A stretch of 64,000 nt of DNA from Strigamia acuminata. Taxonomy: Eukaryota > Arthropoda > Chilopoda > Geophilomorpha > Linotaeniidae. The stretch lies in contig OX442315.1 of the NCBI GenBank assembly GCA_949358305.1, forward strand, positions 32,018,427 through 32,082,426, in the 5' to 3' direction. Below are positions 1 to 14,300 of this stretch, in pieces (position 1 is the first letter of the stretch; each line of letters begins with the position of its first letter). A program made the position numbers and the translations under genes. The notes beneath the pieces were generated by a model, which had not been told where the DNA came from, ran no database searches, and was given only the letters and a program-made list of their open reading frames with translations.

Positions 1-1380
1 TTATTTCAATTAAACAATTTCATTGGCGTAAAAAAAAATTATACATCCTCTAAAAATAGTAGAAATTAAGTCAAGTGCAACTACATTTGATTTTACATTC
101 AATTTAATATGACATTTTATTCTATATGCATTTTAAGGCCAATTTATTTAGTTTAGTTATTGTTTTTTTTTATTTTTTTTCTTTAATTTTTTCAACATTT
201 ACCACACGAAAAAAGTTTCAATTATTAAATTAACTCACATCGTATTCCAGGTTTAGACTCGAAAAAGGTCAAAAATCACAGCAATAAGCCCGATGATTAA
301 AGAGAATAAAAGATCTCACTATACCAACAGTGCACGAGATTGAATAAATCTTTGTCAACTACCCACCATTTTACTAAATGATGAAATACAAATAAAAACA
401 ATGAAAAATGGCGCCTGTTTATCAACTCATAACGAAGCTTCACATAATGCACGAATATTCACACTATAATCACAATTTTTGAATTTATCTAGAAACCAAA
501 AATAATCAAATTAAACAATATATCGAATAATTACACGTCATTCATTTGCATCAAAAGCCAGCTACGTCACAAAAGTGCACGATTTTTGCCACAAATATTA
601 TTTGTTCTTGGGAGTGTCTTATTTTTAATTTAATTTTTTTTCTTTTTAAATTTATTAATTTCACACAAATCTGTGATGCAACTTACCCCGAAAATTTGTA
701 AATATTTTAAGTATTGAACAATAGAAATAGAAATATGAAACTTTTTCCAAAGAGATAAGGAATTAATTAACTCAAGCGTGTGATTTGCAGCTAAAGGAGT
801 GTCGAGAATAAGAAAATTTGCAACGAGAAAGAAGGCAGAAAGAGATGGAAATGGCTAATTGGGTCGGGAAAGGGGTCAGAGATGAAGATAGCTGCCGAAG
901 ACGACGCCTTAGGCACCAATCATGCATGAATCAAAAAGAAGAAGAAAATAATTCGTATTTAAATAGATTGTCAGATGAGATTTGAAATAATTCCAACATC
1001 AACATTTTTTTCCCCCTATTACTTATTTTATACATTTACTAATTAACTGCCTGATATTAAATCATTTCATCAAATTTCAGCGAATCGAGAGCATAATTGC
1101 AAGAACAACTTGGAACCAAAATGGCCACCAAAAAGAAAGCAAAGCACTTGGTAGAGAATAAAATTCGCTTCAAAAAACCCTGGTAAATGTCTCGTTTGCT
1201 TTTCGGTGTTATCCCTCGGTTTTTCCTTACCAAAATGCTCAAATCCGATAATTAAATATTTCTTAAATTTCCTCAATTAATTTCCTTCAGAATTTAAAAC
1301 CCCAATTGAAGGCGAATGTAAGAACGGGCGGGGTTGAAGCGTGGATCACAGCGTCACTAGACACTTAACACAGAAGTGTT

Positions 1381-1432
1381 TGCGTGTTTGTGTGTGTGTG
1401 TTTGTGTGTGTGTGAGTGAGAGAGAGAAGAGG
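1381..1432. repeat. GT/GA microsatellite
   Basis: Impure (GT)n interrupted by TTTG, running into (GA)n. Simple sequence, no further role seen. Confidence 0.85.
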
Positions 1433-1966
1433 AAGGTGGTGACATAGTCCCCAAAAAATTCAGGTGATCGTCTCCGTGACGACAGGAAACAGCATCACAT
1501 CCGAAGGTGGGCAGCAGCGGCAGCGGGTCGAAACAGTAATGGTGGAAACGGTTAGGAGTTTGCCTCTCAGCTTCATTTTTTTAAATTTTACTTATTGATT
1601 TGTTTATTTTTTTTGTATTTTTTGTACTATATATATATATTTAAAGTTATAACATAGGTGCATTCGTTAAGGACGTGTGATAGAACGTGAAATAATAGAA
1701 AAAGGTGTGATGTTTGGAGTGAAGTATCGTGTCGTTCGTTGTCCTGGGAGATGTGTTTCGCAAGACAAAGTCCTAACCAACCACAAAAACCTATTGGAAA
1801 AGTTTGATAATTAAAAAGGTTGTTTCAAATGTGTACAGACATAGACATTTCTACTTTCCAAGTACAAGTTCGAAATGTGTGTGTATGTGTATAGATTTTC
1901 GCAAAGTCTCATGGTATAGTGCTGCAGTACGGATGCAGTTGTCCATTTGTCTCAGTGTGTGGAAAT

Positions 1967-2013
1967 GTGGAAAGTCACAATTTACGAGTTAAGTATGAAA
2001 AGTGACTTTCCAC
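1967..2013. other. Perfect 12-bp stem-loop in the 3' region
   Basis: GTGGAAAGTCAC at 1967-1978 and its exact reverse complement GTGACTTTCCAC at 2002-2013, with a 23-nt loop. It lies next to the candidate poly(A) signal, so it could fold in the Frq transcript. Confidence 0.6.
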
Positions 2014-2023
2014 AGTCTTCACA

Positions 2024-2029
2024 TTTATT
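2024..2029 (-). terminator. Candidate poly(A) signal of Frq
   Basis: AATAAA on the minus strand about 243 nt past the stop codon, followed by a GT-rich stretch (TGTGAAGACTGTGG) suited to a downstream element. AATAAA is frequent in such AT-rich DNA, so this is a candidate only. Confidence 0.3.
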
Positions 2030-2230
2030 TCAGTATGCTCTGAATCGGAATATCATCACAATTCGTAATAAGAATTTTTCAAATTGAAATGAATTCCTCA
2101 TTTCAAAGCCAAATTTCATTAAAATTCCTTCACATTTACACAATTGGACAATTTAAAACCACGTTGTAATTGCAAAACATGTCACTGATTCAAAATCATT
2201 TAGGTATAATTAAAAAATAAAAAATAAAAA

Positions 2231-2236
2231 CTTACT
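2231..2236 (-). promoter_or_regulatory. Candidate 3' UTR splice donor
   Basis: CAA|GTAAGT lies about 36 nt past the stop codon and matches the consensus donor well. If used, the 3' UTR would contain an intron, and the junction would still be close enough to the stop to escape the usual nonsense-decay distance rule. No acceptor was assigned. Confidence 0.25.
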
Positions 2237-2271
2237 TGAAAGCATATCATTAATTCATTCTTGATTAATCT

Positions 2272-2364
2272 TTACGATGAGTATAGAGACAGGGCCTGAA
2301 CTATCTTTGGGTCCTGCTTCGAACCCTCTTTAAACTCCTCCAAACTAAGCCGCTGGTCGTTGTT
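2272..2364 (-). CDS. Frq: Frq exon 8, C-terminus and stop
   Basis: It starts [20 protein letters not shown] and ends [13 protein letters not shown], the stop being at 2274-2272. Acceptor is TTGATAG. The EF4 loop is completed here ([12 protein letters not shown]): calcium-ligand positions 1, 3, 5, 9 and 12 are acceptable, but position 6 is Gln rather than Gly. The tail Y-S-S differs from the vertebrate Y-D-G-L-V. Confidence 0.97.
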   Translation of the reverse strand, partial: NNDQRLSLEEFKEGSKQDPKIVQALSLYSS

Positions 2365-5300
2365 CTATCAAGAGAAGAACAAAGAAAAATAACAATCTAG
2401 TGATATAATATTTAGCAGCAAATAAGTTTCCATTAATATATAAATAAATAAATAAATAAATAATTAAATAAAATACATCAAACACCATTTTTCATATGAA
2501 ATTTATTTAAAACACCAAAATGTCACCGTTAAATCATGCAAAAAATGTAACATTGTAATAATATACAAATTTAACTCGATCCCACTATACTTTTCGTGAA
2601 TTTTGTTCTTCAATGCATAAATTTCAACAGAAATAAATGATCTAAATATGTTTGTACAACCTCACACATCACATTCTTTTACCTTATCCATTTGACTGAA
2701 TATCCGTTCGACCCTTTTCTCGGGCGTATTATCTTCGTCACCCATACTGCCTTGGTTTCCCTAGCAACGAAAATTAAAATCAAAACTATAGAATGATTCA
2801 ACTTGAAATTACATTCACGCACGAACAATTTTTGCGAAATTAAACCTCAACAAAAAAGTTTCCATTACATTTTTCAGACACCTCAATAAACCCGCACTTT
2901 TTCCTTCGTTCGAATTTGAATTTCTCTCCTTTACCGAAACATCCACTTACCACCATCTGATAGATTGCATCCACAATGTTGTACATTTCGTCTTTGGTGA
3001 TGTAGCCGTCGTTATCCACGTCGTAGAGTTTGAAGGCCCCTGTACACAAAGCGGATAAAAAATTGCTGCATTATTTTCAAACATTTAATTATGTACTGCT
3101 GCGAGTTTGACAGCAATGGAGATTGGTTTTGCTTCCATTTGCCATCTTTTCTCATAAAATAGTGATAAAACACGCAATTCTACTCGATACATTCTCGTTT
3201 TTCTTCTTTTAAAAATTTAATGAAAATAACAAAATTCAGCTTTTAACACTTTTATTTAAAATTCCATTAATGGTTAGTGTTTATTTGAAGGAATTGTTTC
3301 TTTTCTCCTTTCACTATTGATTTTATCATACATTAAATGTTTAGAAATAACAGATTAAAATGCTTGTGGTTGGATTTCTTGAATTCACTCATGTGTACAC
3401 AATTAAATTATTCTAGCTATAAATGTAAGCATTAAAGTATCAAATAGCATTAGAAAATCAATAAAGATTTCACTAAGTTTCATATTTACAAACACATTAC
3501 TAAATTTATAAGGTCAAATGGGATAACAGTGGTTAAAGCTAATATTTTAATACATTATGTAGTAGTCAGTAAACAATAAAACGAAATTATTAGATTTTAA
3601 AAATTTAGCAATGCGGGGGTGATTTTTTAAAGGTTTACAGAATTTTAAAGATTTATTATTGCGGGGGTGATTTTTTAAAGGTTTACTTCTCCTGCAGCGC
3701 TCCGACATGATGAGCGCAAACAAAAATGATTTTTCTAATTTGACAAGTTCCTTCAGATTTATACAGTTCATCCCTGGGCTCCGCTGCAGGTGTTTCCTAA
3801 CTCAAATTTATTTAACAATCACGTAGAAACTATCTTTTAATAAAAATCCAAACCAAAGACCTGGAATCAAGCTAACCTAAAGTGCAAACCAAACACAATT
3901 TGCAATTTATGAGTGAAAGAATGACCTAAGATGCACATCTTTAGATGCTAAACTGACGTTTTAGGTGCAAATGTGCGCTTTAAACTGCTCCTTTTCTAAA
4001 CACGAAACGTACATTCTATGACAACTTTGAACTTTAACCATAAGCTTAATCACGTGTCTATTGCCATAAATAACTAAAAAAATAAAAACTTGCACAAAGT
4101 GTGAACTCGGCAGTAAAAAAAACAGAAAAAAATATTGTCTGCACTATTAATTACGTTTGAAATTAACTCTCCCATTGTCGTAGTGCAGTATAGATCTTTC
4201 CACGAATAATTAACATAGAAGAGCAAACACTGCAATTATTTTGGTCATTTATTATAATTCTTTCAGCATTACAAGTAAACTGTATTTATGTCAACCCAAT
4301 TTGCTAATACATTTTTTTTGTCGAGTAATTATTAAATTTGCATTTAGAATGGTTTTTATTACGATTTTAAAAATCGAGAACCAAAATATTCTATAACAAC
4401 ATTAATATTATTATTATTATTATTCCCTTTCAGTCACTGAATCAACAAGTTTTTAAAAAAAATATAAAATAATTTAAAAATCAAAACTTACAAGAGAGTT
4501 TCTCATCCAAGTTTCCTCTGGAAGTGACGGATAAAGCTCTTATGAACTCTTCAAATTCAATCGTCCCATCCTATGTGACAAGTAAGAAATAAAAAAAAAT
4601 AAAAAAAAAATCATTACAACACGTCTAGGCACTGCGACTGTGGTCGACGTTCAGTTCAGCTCCGTCTCGCGCTCAAATGCACCACCAACACTACTTTTCC
4701 TCGACGTTTAATGATGTCACGCGGCTGCAACCAACCGAACCATCAACCCTCTGACATCACGTTCAATACCAAATATCCTCAACCGTTTTATTTTGAGGAA
4801 ACATGCATCGCTAAAATTAAAATTCATTTAATTACGCAGTATTTAGTCGAATTCAAAATTGTGAAGATGATTAGAAATTAAAAATTAATGCTTTTCCATC
4901 GATTTTCGAACATTAGATTTTTATTCCAATTTCCAAGCATTTTCAACTCCGAATGTTATTTGAAGTGACAGTCCATTACATGGTCAGTTGATCGATCAAT
5001 TTAAACTTGAAATGCACAATCAATAGCTCGCACCTCTAACCTTTAATAAAAAGTCACTTGTGCAACTATTTGAGTAAACTTTGAAATCCTGTCTACACAA
5101 TTTCCTTCCAGAAATCAAATGCTCTAGCTGTACTCGAAAAGTAATTTCTTTTGTGTCCGTACTAGCATTATTAGAACGGAATAAACAAGCCGACAGAGCT
5201 CGCATCAGTGCCCCGATTCTATCTCTCGTCATATCATGAACAGATACCACTACCGTCTTCACCCAGAAATAAGACCGTGTTGGAAGATTCAGCCAATATC

Positions 5301-8300
5301 ACGTAAGTTTGTCGAAAAAGTAAAATGTGGGTTCTTGTTGGTTAATGAAAACCAACTGAGAAATAATGTAGTCTCTTTTTTGGGCACAAAATAGTTTGAT
5401 CTTTACTCGACCAAATTCAAGCAGCAACTGTTCCAAACATAATGTTTGGACTTAAAAAGGTAAACTAAAACAACAAAAGAACAATACAATGACACATACT
5501 AATGACACGCATGACATAACATACTAAATAAAAATAAACACTCTTCAAATGACATAAATTCAGATACAATGTGACAAACAAATATTACACAATTTATTAT
5601 AATGATAAAAATGCAAATCTCACACAGCTATTGTTAAAGAGTTCCATAGAGAGTTTGTGGGCACGACTTCTTTCTTATAAAAAGTTGGTTCGTATAACCC
5701 TACGATATGACCATATCAGGTTATAAACTAGGTTGCGGCAATTTTCAATTATAACCTTATTATCTTGAAATCTCAAGTATCAAATATTTAATTTTCCCTT
5801 TTAATATCCAATAAAAGATCATTTTTCACTGGCTACCCCATTAAGAGTTTTCATCAAGTGAATCCGTTTTAATAGTTTTGCAGTGGACGATTCCTTAGAG
5901 ACCTCTCTTCACTAAAAATTTCAAGTGAGCTTGGAGATCTTAGTCCCTCTTTTCCTGCCCTTCTTAGATACAGTGCGGTAGCATCGATTGCCACTTCACT
6001 GCACGCCTTTGTACAGATGACTGGTCGATAGATGGCGCCCTTGCTTCCATTTCGATTTACACGTGTATGGAATGAATACAAGAAAGATGACATATGATAT
6101 ACGGTATATATACACTACAGGAGCAAAGTTCACAATTTTGAATCAACTTTTCCACGACTTTGATTGAGTAGACATTTTCTGCATGAAATTTTTCTGGTTT
6201 CAGCATATTTCAAGTGTAAATGCAGAAACATTGTGGTTTTATTAAAAGCCCACGACTCAACTCGAAATAAGTTAAATATTAGTGCCCAAAGATACTAAAT
6301 TATGCACAAAAAGATACTTAATAGTCAATCCTTAATCTAAAAGTGTAAGTAAAACACTTGGGTGGGAATTTAGGCCATCTGTGGGACGACCTTGCATTTG
6401 CACAGAGAACTGGGAAAACCACAGAAAACGCAGTTAGAGGCGAGCAGCAGATGTCTTTGCATTAGAAACAGCACATTAGTCGTACAAGGATAAGAAATTG
6501 ACTATGCAAAATTCTGCTTAACTGCTGTGTTCTAATGGAACAGGTAACCAGCCCGGTGAGCCGTTCCTAGCTGTAGAACTATGTAATGACCGATGATAGT
6601 ACTGAAATTTTTTGACGATGTTCACTATTCGATGCCTACAGTGACTCAAAAAAATGTTCACATGAAAGAACGATGCTTTTTCGGTCATATCTTTTTTGTT
6701 TTTTAAAATTTTTAAAAATTATTTACTTTTTCTGAAAGATCATGAGCCATTTGTGTTAAAATTTAAAATATTTTCTTTCTGAGAAATCATTATAAATCTT
6801 TTTTTTTTGCCAATTAACGATACTACTACAAACATGTGAACAATTTTTTGAGTCACTGTATATCACTACTACTACACAAAATGCGACCACCTACATCACT
6901 GGCAATACGGATGAAGGGATTCATCCAATTTCTGTTTACACACATGATGTGCCAAATAATTTGCTGACTCGCATTTTCAAGGATAAATTTGACTTTGATT
7001 TGATTACGAAATAGAAAGAAGAAGTTAAAAGAAACTACGTCATTTCAAACTTTATAATGAAGCCAAAAACGAGGTACAATCATGTTAATATTGGATCCCA
7101 CTGTGCAGCAAGCGGCAATATTTTCCATTTATATTTTTTACTGGTCACGATAATGTAGCACAACACTAGCAATAAGTTTCAATGATGTCCCGTGTGCTGT
7201 CCATAAAAAACGGTTTCCACGGTGGAAATTCCACTGGGTTTGTCGTAACTTAACTCACAATTGCCTATCCTATCTGTAATTGTCGCAATTTTGTGATGGC
7301 AAGTCATGAAAGTAAATTTCACAGATGAAATATTTGAACAACAAACAATTTATAACAAAACTCAACTGTATTTTAAAAGTTAGATTGAAACAAGCCTCAG
7401 TCAAGCAGTTGAAATATATCGTTTAGTCTAAATGACTTTTCGAATGCAGCGACTGTCGGCTTAATGTCGGCTTAATGATGCAAGATCTGAGGTGTGCTAA
7501 GCATACCCCTACGCCCAGCTATGCTTGTCATTCAACAAGGTGCACTAATCCACTTTCAGTTGGCTTACCGTATGTTACAATTCTAAAAAGCAATTTATTT
7601 TTATTGCACCTTCCCATTTCTGTTCGCTCTCTAACGCCAACTAAAAGAAAATGCGAACTGCTGTTGAATACCAAGATTAAAAAATTGATCAAGCCATTAA
7701 GTTGTAAAAGAGAATTGCATTTTCAAAGCGCGCACAATTTCAAACATTACTTTCACTTTGCATGTTATAAAAATAAGTTTTACATTTTGTAATATTCAAA
7801 AATTTGCATACCTTATTTTCGTCAAAGACCCGAAATACTAGAGAAGCGAATTTTGACGGATCGCCTTGAGGGAAAAACTGCTTATAGATTTTGATGAAAC
7901 CCTGAAAAAACATAAAAAAAAAAAAGAAAAAAAAAATGAGATTTTAAAAGATAATGGAGTCGATCGCTTTTATTATGAAGTGTATTTACTCTAAGTGGCT
8001 TAATGGAAAAGGAAATGAGCTTCAGTCTAATCCAAAGCCATTTCTACTGGCTGGATCAAAATTAATGAATAAATTAGACTACAAATGTAATAATATGCAA
8101 TAAATGTTTGAACATGTGTAATATCTTTACTAGTCATAAGTCAATACACAATAAATTCCGTACAAGAAAAACCCATTGCCATATACAGGGTGGTCAAAAA
8201 GTATGGTTCACAGTAAATAATTCCGAAACTGTTTTCGATGTTGATTTAGCAAAATGATTGTCAGGGTAGTATTTTTGGGGAAATCCAATTTGACCTCAGA

Positions 8301-11300
8301 GGTCATCTTCAAGGTCATCCATATTGTAACTCGAGAACCGTGACAGATAGAGAGAAAAAGTGAATTAGAAAGTTGTAGAGCAACTACAACCGTTTTGAGA
8401 AAAAAGGTTTAAAACGTTAGTCTACTCAGCTTTGTAACCTAAAACCCAGTTTTGGAGTTATTTAATGTAAACCATACTTTTTGACCACCCTGTATACATT
8501 AGCCCAAGACAAGTATTAATTTAATACCACGATGTACATAAATAAATATATTTGTTACATTCACAGCTGTGGTAAATTCATTTCTAGTATTCTACCAGCG
8601 TGTGGTTGTCCTGATCCACTTTGGTTTGACCATGTGGTGTTAAACGAGAACTATGGTTGAGATTTTGGTTGCTGGCTTATGTGTTTTGGTTTGTCTGACA
8701 GTGAGTGCTTCAATGAGATATAAGCAATAATTTATACTCCTGCGTTACATTTTTGTATTTATTGCGTTTGTTTAGAATTTTTATACCTTTTGGTTGTCAC
8801 CAATGAGCATTGAATCATCCACTCCACGTAAGACCAAACCTTCCCTTAAAAATCAATCGTCATGGCAAACATGTCAAGTGCTTAAAAGAGGTAAAATTTC
8901 TCTTCCAGATGACAAAATTCACACAATGCAGATTTAAGATTTATGCAACTGGAAATAATGTGCAAGCAAACTTATTTCCACATTAAGTGGCATCCAACAC
9001 AAATTATAATAAATTCATCTTTGCACCTATGACAATAAATATAGCAACAAACTATTATGACAGATGAAAAGTATACCGGTAAGTGCTTACTGGTAATTAC
9101 TTAATGTGGTAAATATTAATGGCACACGAACACAGGCAGTTCAAAATGATAAGTAATTTTATTAAAAACATTCAGTAAAACTCCAACAACTTATAGTCTC
9201 TGATAATTCTCTTTGATCTTGAAATTCAAAATTTCAACGTCTTGTTCAAAACTGATAAGAAGAACTTCAATTACAAAGTTTTAAAGCACAAGCTAATTAA
9301 AAACACTTGTTTTTGAATTTTCTTCTAAAAATTGCTAAAAATAAAAAGACAAAGGAAAAAAAATTGACAAACAAGCATTCCAATTAAGTATCTTTTCTTA
9401 ATTGCTGTTTACACATGTCTTAAGACAACAATTTTCCTTTCTACAAATATTAGCTAAACCGTTATATGCATTATTTGTTATTAAAATTTTAAAAAATTTT
9501 GAATTTGTTATTCTCTTTTTTATTTATTACCCCAGCAATTATAATTGAAACACTCCATCTCCTTCAAAAAGTTACAAACAGTTGACTTTAAACCCAAGAT
9601 CAAAGGGAATTTTAATGATTTCATTAAAAAAAGGCACCCGCACAAAGATGTCCTGTCCCATCTGGTCTTTAATTGGTCCAAAGATCTTCATGGTCACCCT
9701 GCACAACGCCTTCTTTTTGAAACTTTCCCCACAATACCAATTTTATCACAATTCCAAATAATTATAGAAAAGCTTAAAATAAACATGTGCCATCACTACA
9801 CTTAAAGCAGAATTTCATATTGATTTTCAAGCAATCAAATATTGATAGACGACTGTGAAAAGCAGCAGAAATAGGATCTGAAAACAGTGAATGAAACGGT
9901 CTTTTTATTATTTTAAGGCAATAAAAAAGTGATTGAAAGAAATTCAGTCAAAACTTTAAGAAAAATCCAAGATCCATTCTAAAAGCTTTTTCATTTTCAC
10001 TACTGAGCACTACTGCAAGCAAACAAATTCGTCATTGCTCTTTGTTTTCCAAAGACTAATGATGATGATTTCGGAGTGATAAATGAGCACAAACAGGTAA
10101 ACATTCCTCTAATGGCTGAAAGAATTGTTGCAGGCAGAAGCAAAATTAATAAGAAAGGATAAACACTCGCAGCAACAAAAGACACCACTTGTAAACAACA
10201 TCACGCAAAGACGTTTATCAAGTCAGCTTTTACCAAAAGTACATTATACAAATAAAAAGGACTTTTTGCAAAATATAAACAAAAATTGTAACCAATACTT
10301 TGAGTGGTATATTGTACTGTAAGCTTTTATCACAGTACTTGTTTTTCCCCATCATTGTTGACGTAATTCAATATTTTAAATTACAATAACAACATTCCTT
10401 TGCTACATTTGTTCCTATTGTACTTCAAAACCAAAAACAATAAACAAATCATTTTCAATTTCCAATTTGCCAAAGCACCCACGCATGGATTAACATAATA
10501 TCATCAGATAATTAATAAACAACATAAACTACAACTATGTCTATTATTTTTCCCAATGTCCGCTTTGATTTCAATTAAAATCACTGAACCAAACCCGAAG
10601 CCCAAAATTAATTATTGCATCCCAGAAGTCGGTCAATGTTCGTTGGCCAGTGGCAATGCTAAGGTCTTGAACCAATCGTCCAAATTCGATCGATAGAAAT
10701 AGCAAGTTTATGTTCTTGAAGCATCTCATCCCTCTCCCATTGCCCGCTTTAGGGTGGATGGGCTCATTGAGCAACCAAGTCATCTCATCAGACCAAAATG
10801 CCTGCTGGGCCAGCAAGTGAACTAACGGTTTCCGATTTCAGTCAGATGCAGACTTTCTGGACATCAGCTAACAGAAAAAGGGCTAGTTATTTTATTTCAG
10901 CATTTTATAATTGGCAATTATACCAATTAAAACAAAATGTGTGAAATAGATATTTGTGTGCCTGCAAAACCAGACTCAACCAACGTTGTTTACAGGTGGC
11001 ACCGTGTGCGTCGAACAAACTGATGCTATGTAAGCAAATCCATTGGAGAAATCAACTTACACGTTTTCTGGTGTAGAATTTATTATTATTTCCTCAAATA
11101 ATACATTTTAAAAGTTTATTTTATTACTTGTTATTATTTTTTGATTTTGTGTGCTGTCATCTTGCTTTCTAAGGCACTTTCTGAATACAAATATTCTGCT
11201 GGTCAAGATTTTGCATCATCAAATATAATGATGCACGAGAAATGTCTGAGTGTAGAATCTACGCGATGGCGCTACCTAGTGTTCTAGAATAAAGTCGTAA

Positions 11301-14300
11301 GCAACGTGATGCATCAGTTTTAAAGTTGCTACTTGTCCTTCTTCACTGAAATGTTGTCCTTTGTCATATTTTGCCATTGAAACGTTCTCTAACACATTTT
11401 CAGTTCCGTTTTTAATAATCTCCTCCACATCTGATAGATTTATGGGATTTTGATTGACTATTTGATAGATTTATGGGATTTTGATTGACTATTTGATAGA
11501 TTTATGGGATTTTGATTGAATATTTGATAGATTTATGGGATTTTGATTGAATATTTGATAGATTTATGGGATTTTGATTGAATATTTGATAGATTTATGG
11601 GATTTTGATTGAATATTTGATAGATTTATGGGATTTTGATTGACTATTTGATAGATTTATGGGATTTTGATTGAATATTTGATAGATTTATGGAATTTTG
11701 ATTGAATATTTGATAGATTTATGGGATTTTGACTGAATATTTGATAGATTTATCGGATTTTGATTGAATATTTAATAGATTTATGGGATTTTGAATTTCA
11801 TTAAATTTCTACACACAATTAAATCTTGTAAAATTAAAACTAAAAAAAAATTACAGAGGGGCTTAGTTGCCGCAACATAGAACTACAACCCGGCAGGAGT
11901 GGCGCTAGGAAATGTTGTTGTCGTTTGTTGGTGTGTTTGCTATCAGTATTGGTCTGTGGTGAGAGAAGTAAAAAATGTGTCTGTGAGCATTGGGTTGTGT
12001 TGTTGATACATTGTTGATTCCCAGGGTTGTTATTAAGCGCCCTCTCTTGATGAGAAATGTTTTTCATTGTGGCATTGTGAGGTTTGCTTGTGAGCTTGTG
12101 GTTAGGGTTAAGGTTTGCCAACAATTGGAGTTGGCATCAGTCGCTATTTCCGTTGCTGGCGCTGGTTTACATTTCCACCGAAAAGGACTGTTCCCTTAAG
12201 ACGTAGTTCTACATCAAAATCTTAATTTGAAAAAATTACTCAATACAAGCCATTACATACTATTTTTCGCAGTTCAGTTGGGCTATAAACAATATTAACG
12301 ATCCCTCTCAGTTGTATAAATGAAATTTTTAATTAAGACTGATCTGAATCAAGATGATCCATCCTGAAAATAGACGACCTTCTACCGTCTTATCTCCCTT
12401 TTCCCAGAAATTGCTAAAAATCATTTCCAGCTGGAAAAATAAATCCAAAGCAACAATAACAATCCACAGATGAATTGTTTTTTCCTACATTAAGCCCAAA
12501 TCTAGCGTCGCAATCTCATTAAAAGCATATATGAACGAATCAATTAGATTAACGCTAAATCCCATTTGATCGTGATCGTTTGCTCGACCACACAACGCGT
12601 GCCAGAAGCCACCCAACACAAATCAACAACAACAATTACCTTAAGCAGAACAATTTTAAGATGGACTGTCCAATGGAAAAATCCAAATCGAAGGCAAACC
12701 AAAAAGCCATGTAACCGGGCTATTTAGTAAATTACTACATGGTACCTTTAAGTCATTCAATATTAAACTGTTACTGTAACTTTCAAAGATAATAAGGATC
12801 CAACAAATGTGTTTCTTCTGTCTATACTCGAGTTGCACTCAAAAAGGCACCTCACAATGTGTACTCCCATTGGTCGAGCCAGTTTACTACAAACTCCAGA
12901 CTGTATACTACTACTAGGAGAAGTAGTTTTGATTTTTATTTATTGTTGTGATTGTTGGGACTAGTTTAGTTATTGTTATTTTGATTTTATTTAATAAAAA
13001 ATGTTATTTCCATCATCAAAATGAAGTTTTACACATTAAAAAATGTCAAACTCATGTTTGTTGTGTTTATTGCTTACATCGTCTGGAAGTTTGAATTTTA
13101 GGCCATTGCCTAGGCAATCGATTGCAATGTCTGTACATTGTAATAAAATTCTGGTGTTTGGGTCTACTTTTGTGGATCACTACACCAGTAAACTGGCTCG
13201 ACCAATGGGAGTACACATTGTGAGGTGCCTTTTTGAGTGCATCTCGAGTATAGAGCAGCTTTTCCCAAACTGTGAGGCGCGAGCTGATTTTTGGTGGGAC
13301 ACAACGGCACAATTGTAACAATCTAACTAACTTGTAGACATGACGCCCCCCTAGATTAGTGCGCTTGTCTTGTCGCCTAGAAGAGTCTATTCTATCTAAG
13401 AGTATTCGTGTTCCTCAAAACAAGACACCAGTGTTTTAGCTGCGCAAATGCAAATTAACAAACTACTCTGTTTAATGTTTGGAATGCTAATGTGTGGTTA
13501 GAAGTTAGCATGAAAGCAGTTAACGAGGTGTTTCTTATTCAGATGCCCTCCTTCCACTTCCTGCAGATCAACGGATCAAGCGGTAGTAGTGTCGCAAACT
13601 GCTGAGTCGTCTTAAGTTTTCCGTCTCCTCTGAGAAAAGCTTTAAAGCGCAGTAGATCAACCCAAGTTACTTTAATAGCTCTGACTAATGCCACTCCTCA
13701 ACTGCTCGTGTAGATCTCAGAGATTTTTCAGCTGAATACTTTTCCATATTTTACAACAGTATTCTTTGCAATCTTAAGAGACTTCTATTAATCATGATGC
13801 AAAATGCCAGTTAAAGTTAAGTTACTTAATGCTTCAATATTGAATGTACCCATTCTTGATTATTCCCACGATGAACGTCTGGTTCAATATTATCGATTCT
13901 CACGTGAATTCTGTTTAGTTATAATTGAGGATTCTTTTTCTTATACTGTAATCGAAGAAAGTTGTGCAGGAAAGTAAAGATTACAATAGGGAATTTGAAG
14001 TTGGCAGCTTCTCCATTTTGTGACATCTAGTCCTGATTGCGTTGCTTACAGATAAGTGTTGAAACTGGCGTTTAAAAAGGACGAGTGGAAAGGGGGAATT
14101 GGAGGCGACGCCATGTTTGGTCGCCAGGGATCACTTAGATGACCCAGTATGTAAATGGCACGAGTCTATTGTTAAATATAGGTGGGGAAAATGTATTTAC
14201 ATAAAATATTCACTGTTCTCATGTAAACCAACGTGTGTGCGCGCGCTTCTCTTCAACATCTGTTGCAATCAGTTTAAATTCTGTACCATCGATTATCAAA

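Larger units (their letters stand above)
1..2271. other. 3' flank and likely 3' UTR of Frq
   Basis: AT-rich sequence downstream of the Frq stop (transcription runs leftward). It holds a stem-loop, a candidate poly(A) signal and donor, and a microsatellite (entered separately). The stretch 1321-1560 is relatively GC-rich and CAG/CGG-rich, but I see no convincing reading frame in it. No other gene is supported. Confidence 0.5.

Noticed and set aside
4620-4760. GC-rich patch next to exon 5 as an extra exon
   Set aside because: A TTGCAG acceptor exists on the minus strand but I found no donor in a usable phase, and the exon 4-5-6 junctions are complete without it.
11433-11795. CRISPR-like array
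   Set aside because: Units are contiguous with no unique spacers, and the window is clearly eukaryotic.
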